Part shown: piece after piece, positions 1-13,237 of the stretch
Layout: each line of letters opens with the position of its first letter
How positions within the stretch are numbered: position 1 is the first letter of the stretch
Position numbers and translations under genes: made by a program
NCBI RefSeq assembly: GCF_964355755.1
Contig: NC_092673.1
Coordinates: 2,609,001 to 2,673,000, forward strand
Reading direction: 5' to 3'
Source of the DNA: Antedon mediterranea
Lineage: Eukaryota; Echinodermata; Crinoidea; Comatulida; Antedonidae
Length of the DNA stretch: 64,000 bases
The notes under the pieces: model-generated
What the model saw: only the letters and a program-made list of their open reading frames with translations
Told to the model about the DNA's origin: nothing
The model's database searches: none

Positions 1-100
1 CTGTTTGTATTTTAACCATTTTATCATATTTGTTATGTTTTATATACGTGACAAGCAAGAGCCAGAGTGCTTGACGTAATAAAATAATTGAATTGAATTA
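1..100 (+). mobile_element. Probable LINE 3' end
   Basis: The sequence ends in AATTGAATTGAATT after an AT-rich 3'UTR-like stretch containing CAAGAGCCAGAG, a style of 3' terminus seen in CR1/L2-like LINEs. No coding part is visible in the window. Confidence 0.35.
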
Positions 101-102
101 AG

Positions 103-275
103 GCCTCAACATACCCAAAAATAAATTCAATTATGTGTGGGTGTGGTCTTTAATTAATATTATATGCTAGGAGTGGTGTAACACAGAGGCTTGAGGTCCC
201 TGGTTAAAGAACCATAAGACGCCCTCAAAGGCTTGAGGCCTCAACATACACCAAAATAAATTCAATTTATGTGTG
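103..275. repeat. Two 47-bp direct repeats around a short insert
   Basis: Nearly the same 47 bases, beginning GGCCTCAACATAC and ending GTGTGGGTGTGG, occur at about 103-149 and 229-275. The 80 bp between them contain GTGGTGTAACACAGAGGC, which resembles the end of the CAGTGGCGTAAC elements at 18.0 and 49.9 kb. Confidence 0.5.
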
Positions 276-433
276 GGTGTGGATTTCGAACTCTATTAAA
301 TTCAATATTGCAGAAAAATGTGGTAATAATCACCAAAATATATCATCAATTATACAAAATTTGGAAACTGTTTCATTACATTTATAATTAAAACAGAACA
401 TAATTAGCCAGTCTATAGAGTAACACACCTAAT

Positions 434-568
434 TGGTGACAGTGGCTTTAGGCCGCTTTTGTGCTTTCCTGGCTGCTAGTGACTATGATTTTATATTTTC
501 TCCTTGTGTCATGTTTGTTTAATTTAATGTTGTAAAATGTATCTTTTGCCTGAATAAATAATAATAAT
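434..568 (+). mobile_element. Probable LINE 3' end with AAT tail
   Basis: A less AT-rich segment with CTTTCCTGGCTGCTAGTGAC passes into a T-rich 3'UTR and an AATAATAATAATT tail, the layout of CR1/L2 3' ends. No reverse transcriptase codons remain. Confidence 0.3.
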
Positions 569-1102
569 TAACAATACTGATTTACTGCAATATGCTATTA
601 GTAGTATTAAAAAGTAGTTTTGGAAAAACAGTATTTTTTCCAAGCGATGGTTGATATGCGTATACCAGCATATTGATGAGTAATAAAGCATTACAGAGAG
701 TACAAAGACACAGGATCAATCTGATCAATGTATTGAATTACTCTTTTGTATCAGTGGCAAAAAATACACACAATGATAACTATCACAAACGAAATGAGAG
801 AAAAACAATGTTGCAATCGAAATAATAATGCGAGGATATCTGAATATTATAATTTAAATTGTTGGTGGGGTTTGGATACCAATTCCTTTGTATATTTATC
901 AATTTTGTTCATCTATGTCTTGTGTTCTTTTATTATGTCGACATCAAGCCAACTCCTTCATTATTTTTTATTTATTTTTATTTCACCTTACTGTATTTAT
1001 AGAGAGTGACATTAAATAGTAGACAATCAAGTCTCTCTTGAACTCTTGATGAGTTATAATAAGTGTCTGTGTGTGACAGTAGCTGTGTGTATAATAGTAC
1101 AC

Positions 1103-1178
1103 TGGGGTAAACTCCCTACTCATTTCGAAAGATGTACTAGGTTCTTTAAAGTGCACATAAGCTATATGTTACACTGAT
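1103..1178 (+). repeat. Dispersed repeat F, partial copy
   Basis: It carries the words AAAGATGTACTAGG and TCTTTAAAGTGCACA shared with copies at 48.8-49.5 kb and 56.5-56.7 kb. This copy is uninterrupted at the point where a pogo-like MITE sits in the 48.9-kb copy. Confidence 0.6.
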
Positions 1179-1208
1179 TCATGCTATTTCTTCAAACTTC
1201 ATTTTCAA

Positions 1209-1420
1209 CCCCCCCCCCCCCCCCATCATAAATAATTATTTTTTTTCTGTTTGAGCCTCCGAATATTTATAATTATTTGTCTACAGTATTCTTAGGAAAT
1301 GTCCTCAAACTACATGTCTTTATATGCATGTTTTAGATTTTTTCCCCCCGTAATTATTTTTTCTGTTCGAGCCTCCGAATATTTATAATCATTTTTCTAT
1401 AATATTCTTAAGAAATGTGT
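1209..1420. repeat. C16 homopolymer and two-unit tandem repeat
   Basis: Sixteen consecutive C (1209-1224) precede a unit with GAGCCTCCGAATATTTATAA that recurs about 120 bp later (second copy about 1340-1420). The two units differ by several substitutions. Confidence 0.6.
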
Positions 1421-1839
1421 TGTAATTTATTCAAAAGCACAGACATTCTACATGTAACCTACTATTTTACAGTTTATCAAGGTGTGAACCACACCTGTCT
1501 GCTGTTATAAAAGAGTTCAACCATTAAGTGTATTAAAAAAAGAAATGATTAAACAAAAGATTTTTTTTCCCACCCACAGATGCTGTTAAATTGTAAGCTG
1601 CACAGATGATGGTATAACACCATTGCATTCATTTATTGTTGCGTGATAAAACAAGGATTTGTGGATTTATAAAACCATGACTGAATGGATGCAAGAGATT
1701 TATAATTTAAGCTTTCACCAACATTAGATCAATTTCAAACAATCACACACAAATACACATAATGTACCAACTATTTTCACATACAATACATACGTACCAG
1801 CGGCTACATCAAATTGGTACAGTTTCTGCATACCATGTC

Positions 1840-2075
1840 ATAATCCTAACTGACCATTTTCTCATATAGGTACTGACCATTTCCTTATATCGGTACTGAC
1901 CATTTCATAACCCTAATTGACCATTTCTTCATATCAGTACTGACCGTTTCCCCATATTGGTACCGACCATTTTATAATCCTAACTGACCGTTTCCTCATA
2001 ACGGTACCGACCATTTTATAATTCTAACTGAGCGTTTTCTCATATCGGTACCAACCATTTTATAGTCCTAACTTT
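1840..2075. repeat. Minisatellite with ACTGACCATTT core
   Basis: Seven or eight related units contain GACC(A/G)TTT, CATAT and GGTAC, alternating short (about 26 bp) and long (about 60 bp) spacings. Decay is moderate. Confidence 0.65.
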
Positions 2076-2527
2076 TTTTTATAAATGTAAAAAGACTGAA
2101 AATATGACCTTTCTATCTTGATATATACACAGTTTATACTGTAATGCTTAAAAACTAAATTTGTGAATTTTTATCCGTAGTACTATGCATTCAAAATGAA
2201 TACATTACCCTTTGTTAAGACTAGAGGTTCGCAACTTCACAAAACACACACATCGGTAAAATGTCACGTTTGTGTTTAGTTAATGTTCAAAATAACACAT
2301 AACTTAAATGTGCAAATAAACTCTAGAAACTATAGACAGATTGAAGATAAACAGATTCTGATATGCGAGCTTTACTAAACTCTGCAATGTTTATACAACG
2401 TCTTCACTACAGAGAGTTCAAGAACATTCGATACATCGCAGTCAAATCAACACATTTCGTACCAATTAAACAAGCTTTATTTTCTCTCCGATTCTCTATC
2501 CTTGATCTGAATATGAATATAACTTAC

Positions 2528-2626
2528 CAATTACTCCATTTTGAAGCCCCATGAGGTAAGGGAAAACATCGCTGTAGGCCCATTCATGTATGTCTCTAGC
2601 CAAGTTCAACATCAATATTTCATGGT
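2528..2626 (-). CDS. Internal coding exon of an unrecognised gene
   Basis: A 99-nt stretch on the minus strand is bounded by an acceptor (CTAG before 2626) and a strong donor (G|GTAAGTT after 2528). It reads 32 complete codons without a stop, with two leading and one trailing base, so the phase is symmetrical. The peptide includes EILMLNLARDIHEWAYSDV followed by a hydrophobic/aromatic stretch ending MGLQNGVI. It looks like an alpha-helical soluble protein segment, but I cannot name the family. It lies on the same strand as the FAM53-like start exon 10.6 kb upstream. It does not resemble the FAM53 blocks I know, though membership of that transcript is not excluded. An alternative start at the internal ATG (MLNLARD) would make this a first exon. 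Base composition is clearly less AT-rich than the flanks. Confidence 0.5.
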
Positions 2627-2639
2627 CTAGATATGTTAT

Positions 2640-4340
2640 ACTTAGAAAAAGCCTTTAAGTGGCAAAAGAACTGATGATGATTTAGAAATAAATAGACTAT
2701 CGACGATCGTCTAAAATGTTTTTTTGCTTGCTCAAATTGTTTTATTGAGATTGGATATTATAAGGTGTAGGCATTATATTGTTTGTTACTGTAGAATTAG
2801 CATCAGTCATTTCATAAACAGGTTATAGTTTATTAATAGAAGAAATAGTATTTTATAAACAAGGAAGCAATGATTAAAATTGATATGAAACATAATCTGC
2901 ATTTATCTTTAGCCTTCAACAAGAAATCTACTCTATCTATAAACCAAAACATCCACTACTTAACTTTAAGTATTTATATAAGTCTAAAATAAATCCAAAG
3001 GCAAAATATTGAAAAAATGACAATGCTGTGGGGATCAGTGGCTGTATCTCAATGGAGATCCAAAAAAAAAAAGTGAAAAGCTAAATCAAAACGAAAAAGT
3101 AAAACAGCCAGAAAAGTTAGCAGAGCTTTCAGGCAACTCTACCTTCATCAGTAAAATATATATCAAACTTTAACGGAATATACAAGTAAACAATTGTGTG
3201 AATTTCATGGCTTGAAAATGAAAAGGTTGAAATGAATTATGAATTTATCACAATGGGATGTTTTGATGTATTCGTGCCTGCTTACCTGGATAAACCGACA
3301 ATATACCTCTCTCTCTGAAGAGAGGATACAATTAAGAAAAAAGAAATTCATTGAGCACCCCTATTGGATAATGGTATCATCTTATACATATCTACTGAAG
3401 ATTTCTAGATCCATGTTCATATGGTTTCTTCGGGAGGAGTATCACCTATGATTGTCCTTTAGAAACAGTTGTGCTTGGGGAGGGAGAAGGGCCTTTCAAA
3501 CTCATCAGCGTTCAAGCTTGAGAATTAAGATATCGAATAAAATTTAATCAGCTATTTATGGAACATTGTGAGATACAGTAAATTATTATGTTTACCATCT
3601 GTTTACACTTATTTATTCATTACTATAGTTTTTAAGCTTCCTACTATTTAGTATTAGCTATAAAAGTTCACCATAATCTAACCTTTATACCACACTGCTA
3701 AGTACTTGTTGAATGTTTTGCAATTTTGTTTGACGTCAGTTGAAAAAGGTGTAGGCAATGTGAATTAAAAGAGTGGAAGGTTCGATAGGTATAGATAGTG
3801 GAGAAAGTCATGCCTTAATTGAAGCTGGGCCTTACACCCTATAAATACTTTCTACGTTACAGTTTTCTTTAAATGTTTACAGTATTTCTGAATATGATAC
3901 ACACAATTATTATTATTAAATTATTATTAAAAAGTGACATTAATAAATATGTTTACAAAGACATGACACGCTTGATTGGCACTTGTCACTCAAAGTAAAT
4001 GATTGTCTAATGACAACACCATCATCAAAGTAGATAAAATCCTTGCGGACTTGAAATATTAAACTGTATGGCCATGGCGCTTAGAGAATAATAATCTGGG
4101 TCAGCTGTTTCTAGTGCCTCGCATTAAAATAATTTATTAAAACTATATATTGCAATCAGGCATTAAACACAAATTATTTAAGTACCCTTGAAAATATTAT
4201 TTCTGCATAATTAATTCATTTTATTATAAATTAAACTTGAATCCTCATTCATTCAACCATAAATTTCGAAACACGCCCTATTTTGTTTTGGGGAAAAGGT
4301 GATGTGCGATTCAATTGGATAAAGCACCAATCATTAAATG
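2640..4340. other. Non-coding AT-rich stretch
   Basis: No exon was found. The words GCAGAGCTTTCAGGCAACTC with CATCAG at 3120-3160 recall segments next to Penelope-type elements, but there is only one copy here and no coding remnant. The rest is plain AT-rich DNA. Confidence 0.4.
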
Positions 4341-4350
4341 TATTTTAAAG

Positions 4351-4498
4351 TACAGTGGCCGTATTCACCAATCACACTTAAGTGAGATATTTCCCTTAAA
4401 TATTAATTATTTCACTTAACTCAATAAATATTTAAGTATTTCCCTTAAATTGTATTAGTGTTTCCCTTAGCCTAAGTGTGAATGGTGACAGCCACTGG
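4351..4498. mobile_element. Small inverted-repeat element (MITE)
   Basis: It begins CAGTGGCCGTATTCACC and ends GGTGACAGCCACTG, giving imperfect terminal inverted repeats of about 30 bp. The interior contains several ATTTCCCTTA words. Flanking sequence AATCATT(A/C)AATGTA occurs on both sides as a roughly 30-bp near duplication (4329-4350 and 4509-4540). Confidence 0.6.
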
Positions 4499-4604
4499 TA
4501 CTTACAGCACCAATCATTCAATGTAATTTAAAGTACAGTACTTTATGGAGACAGTACTAACATTAATTTATATACCTTAAAGTATTTCCAATGTATTTGA
4601 CACC

Positions 4605-4731
4605 TGACAAAAAGTGCCCAAATATGGTAGTGATATGCCTAAATATGGTAGTAATATGACATCATCATGTCCATATATGGGCACATCCCATTTGTTTTGT
4701 CACATAAAGTTTGATAGTGTAGACAGAGCTT
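4605..4731 (+). mobile_element. CArG MITE, copy 1 (left-truncated)
   Basis: The family is defined by termini AAGCTCTGTCTACACTATCA / TGATAGTGTAGACAGAGCTT, the word GTGATGTGCCC, and internal CCAAATATGG or CCATATATGG. This copy lacks the left terminus and has one of each CArG word. Confidence 0.8.
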
Positions 4732-5680
4732 TAAACAAATTCACCCTCTCTCCCTCTTGTATCTTGTAATAGTAAAGCTGGAAATTATAACAACAAATGT
4801 GAATTGAAGCTCTTTATTAATTAATTACTTTACATAATTTTAACCCGTGTCCTAGCACATGAACCCTGACCTCAAAAAACTTATATCTATTCTTGTTCTA
4901 ACAAAGCAATTGACAACTTTTAAAGGCCATTACATTTTCAATTTTCTAGGCCATGATTTTAACCTTCATAAAGCTCCAATTAGCAAGTTTGTCTTCTTAT
5001 TCTTTGAACAGTAACTAAATGAAAGTTAAAATAACAGTACATATTGGAAAATCATCAACGTTCAATACAAAGTATCCATACATAATGACAACAAAGACTA
5101 CACGTTGATGGTTCTTTACAATACAATACAAAGCTAATTCAGAACCGATAAATTTCATTCGTACGTCGTTCTAATCCATCCTGTTCTCTTTTTACAGTCA
5201 TCTACGGTAGAAATATAATCAAATACTGGCAGATCAAAAAACAGTTGTTTCAATATTTTTACAATAAGGCCTAATAAAAATGAAAAATAAATTTTATTAT
5301 AATTGTCATGTAAAACACATCTGCCAATTTGAATGAGAACGTAAAGTTATTTTGTATTTTAATGAGAAAAAAAAGTTATTGTATTTTAATGATTACTTTA
5401 TGAAAATGAATTTTAACAATTTGTTTTCATCTGAAATTTTATTAACAGTTCAGAAATTGTTGACCTCCTTTCACAAACTAAGTTTAACCATGTTTATTTT
5501 TCATTAAACGTCAATTATGCTCTAAAAATGAAATTAACAAATAGAATAAACTACTCTTTTAATATTATTGAAAAATTGAACAAAAAAACAATTTTAATAA
5601 CATTTTAACAATATTTTCGAAAAATATTTATGTTTATTTCCGATTCATCAGTCTACTACTTTATAATTAAATACATTAGT

Positions 5681-6159
5681 TTAAAGTAAATTTCTGTAAA
5701 ATTTGGCAAATACTTTTTAAACCAGGAAGACTTTTTTTCAGTAGTTAGGTAGTTAACCTAATGTAATAACATGTCTGGTGACTCCCTAGACAGTGAAAAA
5801 AGATGGTGGATATACGGTGGATAATTTTTGAAAATAAAAATCTGAAGTTGAATAAAAATATCAGAAATGTAATATTCAAGTTATATTACCTATATTTAGT
5901 CATCTGATAACATTTTTTACCACACCGTTTATTTTTCATAGCTTTTTAAAATGCCTCTCTATTTACAAAATTTGTGTACGAAAGAATAGAGATTTTACTG
6001 TGTAATTTGAACTATCCCTCCACTGATAAGAAAGTGCTTATTTTCAAAAAGCTCGTGTAACACAAATAAAATCCCAACAATTATGAAACATAGGGGAAAT
6101 TTTTTGCCCGCACCTGGCCTTTAAAGTAGATTTCTGTAAAATTTGGCAAATACTTTTTA
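5681..6159. repeat. 39-bp direct repeat bracketing 401 bp
   Basis: Positions 5681-5719 and 6121-6159 match at 38 of 39 bases. The enclosed 401 bp have no other feature I recognise. It could be an insertion with a long target duplication or a tandem duplication with decay of one half. Confidence 0.55.
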
Positions 6160-6574
6160 GGAACAACAACATTATTGTATCAATAACATAAAGTATAAAT
6201 TTAAATTAAGTTTGAATGTACTCCTCGTATTAGCCTTTATCAAAGAATACATAATTAATATAAACTTCATATAATAATTCCATTTTTTATGTAATTCTGA
6301 AATCTAATCAAATTTGCAATTTGGATTTTAGTTCCATACATTCCCTAGTGAAAAATAAAGTTGAATTCATTTTATCAAATATAAAAAAGATAACTTGAAT
6401 ACAAGATATATGCCGGTTTTTTCAAATTCCCATAAGCACTTTTTTTTATTAATAATATTAGCATGAAGCTATGTATAATATTAAAAAACATACTAAATTT
6501 ACAAACTGTATTAAATACACGAGAAACAAATGAAGAGTATAAAAACAAATCCTAAAATTAAGTCAATTTTCAAA

Positions 6575-7012
6575 TTGAATACCCCATTTCAACATTAAAA
6601 AAGATTTCGGTCTCATAATTGTTCATAATAATAAATTTTTAATTTAAAAAATAAAATACATTTTAAAGTTACGATTAAAAACTCCATTTTAACATTAAAA
6701 ACATTAGGATTCTGGTCTCATAATTGTTCATAAGAATACATTTTTAATTTAAAAAATAAAATACATTTTAAAGTTATGATTAAAAACTAAAACACCCCCC
6801 TTTCAACATTTAAAACATTAAGATTCTGGTCTCATAATTGTTCATAATACATTTTTAATTTAAAAAATAAAATACATTTTAAAGTTATGATTAAAAACTA
6901 AAATACCCCCCTTTTAACATTTAAAACATTAAGATTCTGGTCTCATAATTGTTCATAATACATTTTTAATTTAAAAAATAACATACATTTTAAAGTTATG
7001 TTTAAAAACAGA
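6575..7012. repeat. Four-unit tandem repeat, about 110 bp each
   Basis: Each unit contains GGTCTCATAATTGTTCATAA followed by a long A/T run and CATTTTAAAGTTA. Units differ in a variable C run (CCCC to CCCCCC). No open frame. Confidence 0.75.
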
Positions 7013-7014
7013 TT

Positions 7015-9670
7015 TGATTTTTTAGGTATTGTATAAATCTTTTGCATGGGTTTTGTTTAAAATTCTTCTCATTTATATCAATTTTAAACGTCTTATTATA
7101 AAACAGAAAAAAATATAGGTAATTAAACAGGTTGTACATCTTTGTTATACTTAATAAATTAAATGAAGGAACGTTATGTCGGTTATCGAACTAGGCTCAA
7201 TAACAATCAACCTTCTATCTCCACTGTCTTCAAGGACGTATATCATCATTTATAATGAAAAATATATTAACTTTTAAACATATTTTATCATTAATCTTTC
7301 AAGAAACTAATTTCATTTTTTATTTTCAAGTAGTGTAGAATATTGGAGTAGAGTAGAGTGAAACATTTGATACTAAAGAGTCTCCCCCTTAATAGGGATG
7401 TCCCCTGTAACAGATAACTCCCGGAAATTCTCATATTTCTATAAATATAGAAACACCCTGTTTCTACTTATTTATATATAAGCTATGCTTCTGAGATTCC
7501 TCCTTTCCATTCTTTTTTCCCTCTTTGTACTATGCTTATAAATTTATGTATGTTTATGAATTTGTATAATAATTATATGGAAATAAAGAAAAGAACATAT
7601 AACTCCCAGTATTGTTCATTTCATGGAATGTGTCGCCTGAATAGTGTCCAAAAACAGAAGAGTTCTATTCTACTATATTAGGTTCACAGATATGGATAAT
7701 AAGCCCATATCTGGTGTATAATCCCATCCCATTTCAAATTTTATTCTTATCCATTTCTGGAAATTCCATTGCTTGCATTAAAAATTACAGAACAACAATT
7801 GAAACTACAATACAATAAACATATTTGATATATATATAAACACAATAAAAAGCAAAACTATTTACTGTATATTTCACTTATAATTTTTATCGTTTGTAAT
7901 TTGTATACAATTTTCAAATCCCCTAACAAAACGTATACATAAAGTCATGTGGGTGTGTATCCAGGTCAGTATGGCAAATGTTAGCAAATAAAAATAACGA
8001 TGAATAGTATGGTACATAATTTAATGTTTACTTACTAACGTCTTAAAGTTTATCACAAACTAAACACAATAAAACATAATGAATAAAATAAAAAATAACT
8101 AGATTTCAACTTTATAAAATTTAAACAATAAAATTAACATTACAGTGGTTTAAGAAATTGTGTATAGAATTCTGCAGGAAACGTTATAACGATTCGAACA
8201 AAAGCAATTATGCACGTCCAATTTAAAGACATCAAATAATAATATGGTTCAAATAATAGATTTAATCGTATGGATTCTGGAATTTCATTTTCTGAAATCA
8301 ATTTTTAATTAAAATATTATAAAAGTTGCCATGTAACTGAAATATAAAATGAATAGCATTGAATATATTTATAGAATACTGAATTTTAATAGCAAATAAT
8401 TTTTTTTTTGTATATAAAATAGATTTAAGATATTCCATGCAGTACAATTGCATTTATTTTAAAAGCACAATTACCAAATTATTGATTAACTATAACATTT
8501 TTAAAAGTAGTATTTTTTTTTTTGAATTTAGTATTGCTGTACATAAACATAATAATAAGAAATTTATTTTGGTTAAAAATATTACGAATTTATCCCAGAA
8601 TCGGAAGGATGGACCAGTTCATCCAATATTATAGTACAGTAGCCTACTGGCCTAAAATCCTTATTTTTACATTTCTCTTATTTATGTTCTTAGTTTAAGC
8701 ATATGATTCTTAAAAACATCAAAAGCAACTGAAATTGAAAGAATTCATAGTAAAATAGCATGTGAAAGAGTATCATTATGGTTAGATGGACAGGCATGCT
8801 ACCGTTCTTCAAATCTTTTTTTAAAAGATTTCACAGTTGGCATATAGCATTGTATTGTTAACCGTACCTGGTGGGAAAATGAACAGCACTATTTAATTGT
8901 GCTATCCATAAGAAAATTCTATTGTCTAACTGGTTTTTAAAGATTAAAAACAAGAACAAGTGAATGAAAGCGGAAGGAGTGTACTTAAGGACCTTTAAGA
9001 CCTAGGATTGGTTTTGTGTCGGTGTTTATATTGCAATTTTGAATACACTGTACCATGTCAAGCAATCCCCTCTGTAGGGGAGCAAGTGCCACGCGTCGCA
9101 TTTCTAAGCAGCCTTTCCTCTTGAAAGAATTTTTCAAAGAGATCAATTTTAATAAAAACATGCAGACCTTTGATAAAATAAATTGCATCAAATTTAACTA
9201 CAAAGGTGTATCAAAATTCAACTGAAGCCAAAAATAACACTTAAATTTGCATTGCCTATACAATTTTTACGTCAATAGAGTATAAACCTATGATTATTTT
9301 CATTCACTGCACTTTGCTTTTATATATAACCTTTAATAATAACCAGAACAGGTCTATTGCCGATTATTATTTTAAACATACTTTTGCTTTCAGAAATCTA
9401 CGATAATTTAGTTTTGATATTAATTTGTGCAATGTCATATGCAATCTTAGTTTTTTCTTTCAATTTGGCAGAACTGAACCTGTAAGTCTGTTGCCTATAT
9501 TCATAAACAGCAGTAGAACCCAATTATGATCTAGTGACCGCAGTAGGTACCTTTTACACTTCCTGCCAATTATGCTAAGTATTATCAAAATAAACAAGTC
9601 AGGGTCTTGTTTTTAAAAATAACTTGCTTATAATACTTTTCCTTTTTCCTTCTCACTTCAATTTCTTTAG
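7015..9670. other. AT-rich non-coding stretch
   Basis: No exon supported. 7380-7600 has CCCTTAATAGGGATGTCCCC and a LINE-like 3' tail ending GGAAATAAAGAAAAG. 8985-9191 holds a chance-length minus-strand frame in a slightly less AT-rich patch. The rest is featureless to me. Confidence 0.4.
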
Positions 9671-9676
9671 TTAAAT

Positions 9677-9832
9677 GCCAATTTACACAGGCGAGCGGTA
9701 ACGGTAATAAAAATATAGAATCTACTGTTATTCCATATGAGCATCTAAACACAACTCGGAGCGGACGGGGTGGTTCTCGCTTAGGATAGATAAGATTCTA
9801 TGTGGGACAAGCTGTGTCTGTGTAAATTGGCC
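9677..9832. mobile_element. GGCCAATTTACAC MITE, copy 1
   Basis: The ends are inverted: GCCAATTTACACAG at the left and CTGTGTAAATTGGC at the right. Interior GGTAATAAAAATATAGAATC and GAGCGGACGG match the copy at 51655-51840. Confidence 0.7.
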
Positions 9833-11044
9833 TTTAGTGTGAAAGAGAAATTAATGTTTTATTTATTATTCTTGTTAATCCATCTACTGGCATCAATGGT
9901 TCAAAACCAAACTGGAGGATGTTTTTTACATAATCTTTGCACCATACAGCACATTATATAATACGAATTAAGTTTAAATGAAGTTTGTACTATAGCCAAT
10001 AAATTAAATTTTGAATTATTTCGTATTTAATCTATTATTAAAAACTCTACAAAAGTGTGTCTAATCTAAAAAGATGTACTGTACACATTGATAACCTACA
10101 GCTGTTACATGGAGAAGCTAAGCAACTCTCTAGATTGTTTTCGTTTGCAAAATTTATGAAAAGAGGGCAAATAAGTTGAATCTGATTACCTTACTGTGAA
10201 GGCCATGAGACTGTGAATGGTATTTTAAGCTGGCTCTCGTCTATGCAAGTGGTATGAATCCCGATGACTATCTCTGCCTTAGGGGTCTATTCTGAATTGC
10301 GCTAGTTTAAGGAGGCAGAAACTGTAATGTTTTCTTAGTAAAAATAATGTGAAAATATCAATTCTGAATTCAGCATTCTTGAAATTTCAACAATTGAAAT
10401 CATTTCTACAGTACATTGTTGTGTATAGGCCTAGTACCTTTCCGCTTAATTTCATTCATATCTATCAAAAAGTACAGTAGTCATTTTAAACGAGGAATAT
10501 TGTCACCGCTGGTTGAATTCTAATCAATCAGATTGTTTTATCGTCGACAAACAACATGAAATTTGAGTGGTATAACTTCTGGTTTAAACTAAAATGGGTT
10601 GTGAGCCAGTCAAGTTTAAACAGCAACGCACCTGACGTAACTAGCTACAGTAACCTGACTTATGACATATCTGCTGTCTGAACACAGGCTGAAACTAAAA
10701 TGAGAACATGAGAAACGACAAGATGAGATAGTCAAGTAATGTATCTGTACAGAGCAATTTATAATGGTTAACAGAGATTTAATAGATTTTCAAACGAGTC
10801 GAGCATCCAATCAATGCAATAGCCAGAATCACCATTACAAGGTCTTTGCTAAGCTTAGGAAGAGTGAACGTGACAGAGGAACCACTGACCGAAACTGATA
10901 GTCTGACAGAACACATACTCCATCAGGAATTAGTGTTAAAAATTCTTAATAGCGAAAATTAGATTTACCACTGATATTTGTACTGTATGTATTACATCAA
11001 GTGTAAGGCTTTCAAATTTTTAACTGGGTAATTTAAATTAATTT

Positions 11045-11450
11045 AACCCTGAATGACCCACCCAATTCCAAATTTAAGCTTATTCACTCCACCCAACTCC
11101 AAATTTAAGCGTAATGAACCTACCCAACTCCAAATTTAAGCTTAATGACTCCACCCAACTCCAAATTTAAGCTTAATGACTCCACCCAACTCCAAATTTA
11201 AGCTTATGTCGGACTCCATCCAACTCCAAATTTAAGCTTAATGTCGGAAGCCACCCTAAGCTTAATGAACACACCCAACTCCAAATTTAAGCTTAATGAC
11301 TCCACCCAACTCCAAATTTAAGCTTAATGCCGAACGCCGCTCAAAGGAGCCATGCAACTCCAAATTTAAACTTAATGACTCCACCCAACTCCAAATTTAA
11401 GCTTAATGACTCCACCCGCTCTTCACATTTAAGCTGAATGACCTTACCCA
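11045..11450. repeat. 31-bp minisatellite, about 12 units
   Basis: Unit core: CCACCCAACTCCAAATTTAA. Most units are a full 31 bp. A few are spaced by inserted CGGA-containing pieces near 11210-11260 and 11330. No coding frame. Confidence 0.85.
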
Positions 11451-11459
11451 CAACAGTAT

Positions 11460-13230
11460 TCTGTAAATACCAATATTGTTTGAACAATATAATGTTGTGT
11501 TATATCATTTTATTTTAATTTTGATATGTACACACACACACGATAAACCATAATGAACCCTTGCACAGTATTCGGTCATAAAATACAAAAACATAACCAT
11601 CATTATTATCATCAGTATCACCATACCAAGAGCTGATAAATATGTTTTTGAAAGGGTTGCAGCCAAAGAAACATCTCTACTTATAATATTCACAAAGCGA
11701 TTCAGCATTTCCTTTTAGATACAATAAATTGAGTGACTTGATTCCATCTAGGCTTAAAACGAATATAGTGTAATGAAAAATATTTTCTAAAATGTCTAGG
11801 ATTATCTAAAAAGCAAGGAAGATGGATAATACTTAATTGCTGAAAAACATGCTTAAGAGAAGAAATTAAAATAACATTTTATAGAAATATACATTGATTA
11901 GATGTATTGTAATCTATCAAAACCACTTATTTACTCCAGATTGCACGAAACTTATTATAAACTAATGTGTAGGCTTTGCTTCCAGACACCACTGGATTTT
12001 GGTACTAAAGGCCATAGCCAATTATAAAGATAGATTTTATATCCTCCCCGCACCAAGTTTCCACGCCATGGATTCCACACGAAAATCCACAGGTAATCTT
12101 TTGATCATGTGATAATATATATCACGACACAGAAAGCTGTTTGGAATTGAATGGTATCTGTAAGCCCACATGCAGAGATGTATAGTAGATCTACTTCATA
12201 GTATAACTAGTAAGTTTATTAACTACAGTAAAACCGAAGAAGAAAATAAAATCAATACGTTCGCTGTCATGGATTATCTATATCAATCGACTACTAATTT
12301 AGAATTTAAATTTCGTTATTTTAAAATTGGAATTACAAGTACGTGGGTATGAATGTTAAAAGCAAGAAAATTAAATGGCCTTGTTAACGATACAATAAAT
12401 AGTTTATTGTCATAACACTGAGAGTTTTAATATGCAGTCAATATTCTAATTTCAAATTTAAAAGAGGTCAACTATAGTACGGTGTTTATCAAACTTTAGT
12501 GTTGTGTTTTCAATCCATAAAATTAATCCCTCAAATTGTATTCCCGCCTCATGACGACTGCCTCTATTGAAAGTGTACAACATAAAACCTGCATTTGTAT
12601 AATGAATAACAATGGAAACAAAAGACATAATGAAAAATTGATGCATAATATTGTACTAGTTTTGCAATAGCTAATTTATAAACCATAATTTTACCTAATT
12701 GTTTTTTTTTCTAAATTCTAGATTGAATGGGCAGTATAATATCTTTGGCACCAATGCTAAGCACGGTCTGAGTAGCAATTTACTGGTATAATGTTTTTAT
12801 TTATAACTAAAATAAATTTTGTTTTGAATAAAGACAAGCTCTACAAAGTAAAACACATCATTATTAAATAAGACTCTAAGACTACAACAACTTTAATGTT
12901 TTAGCGGTTACTTAGCAACGCAAGTCTCTAAAAGCACTTGCTTATTCAGCTCTTTATTTGAAAACTCAGTTTCTTTGAAATTTGCAGGAAATAATTCTGA
13001 TTGAAATTTAGGCCAAAAAAAATATATATTTTGAGACTAAAAGCGGAAAAATAAGATTTCATTTATTATTATTATTAATTTATATTATTATTATTACATT
13101 TCTTTACCCAAGGTAGACCAAACAGTTAAACTGGTTTACATTGGGGTCCTGCTAAGTGTGGGACCAAAATTTAAGCTTCGGAATATTAACATTTAAGCCT
13201 GGAAAAACAAAAAACTTTTCATAAAGTGTG
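11460..13230. other. Intronic or intergenic AT-rich stretch
   Basis: If the FAM53 assignment is right, this is the start of its first coding-region intron. No splice-supported exon seen; only short stop-limited frames. Confidence 0.4.
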
Positions 13231-13237
13231 AACTTAC

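Noticed and set aside
8985-9191. 68-codon minus-strand frame in a less AT-rich patch
   Set aside because: No family, no splice signals and no conserved motif; length expected by chance.
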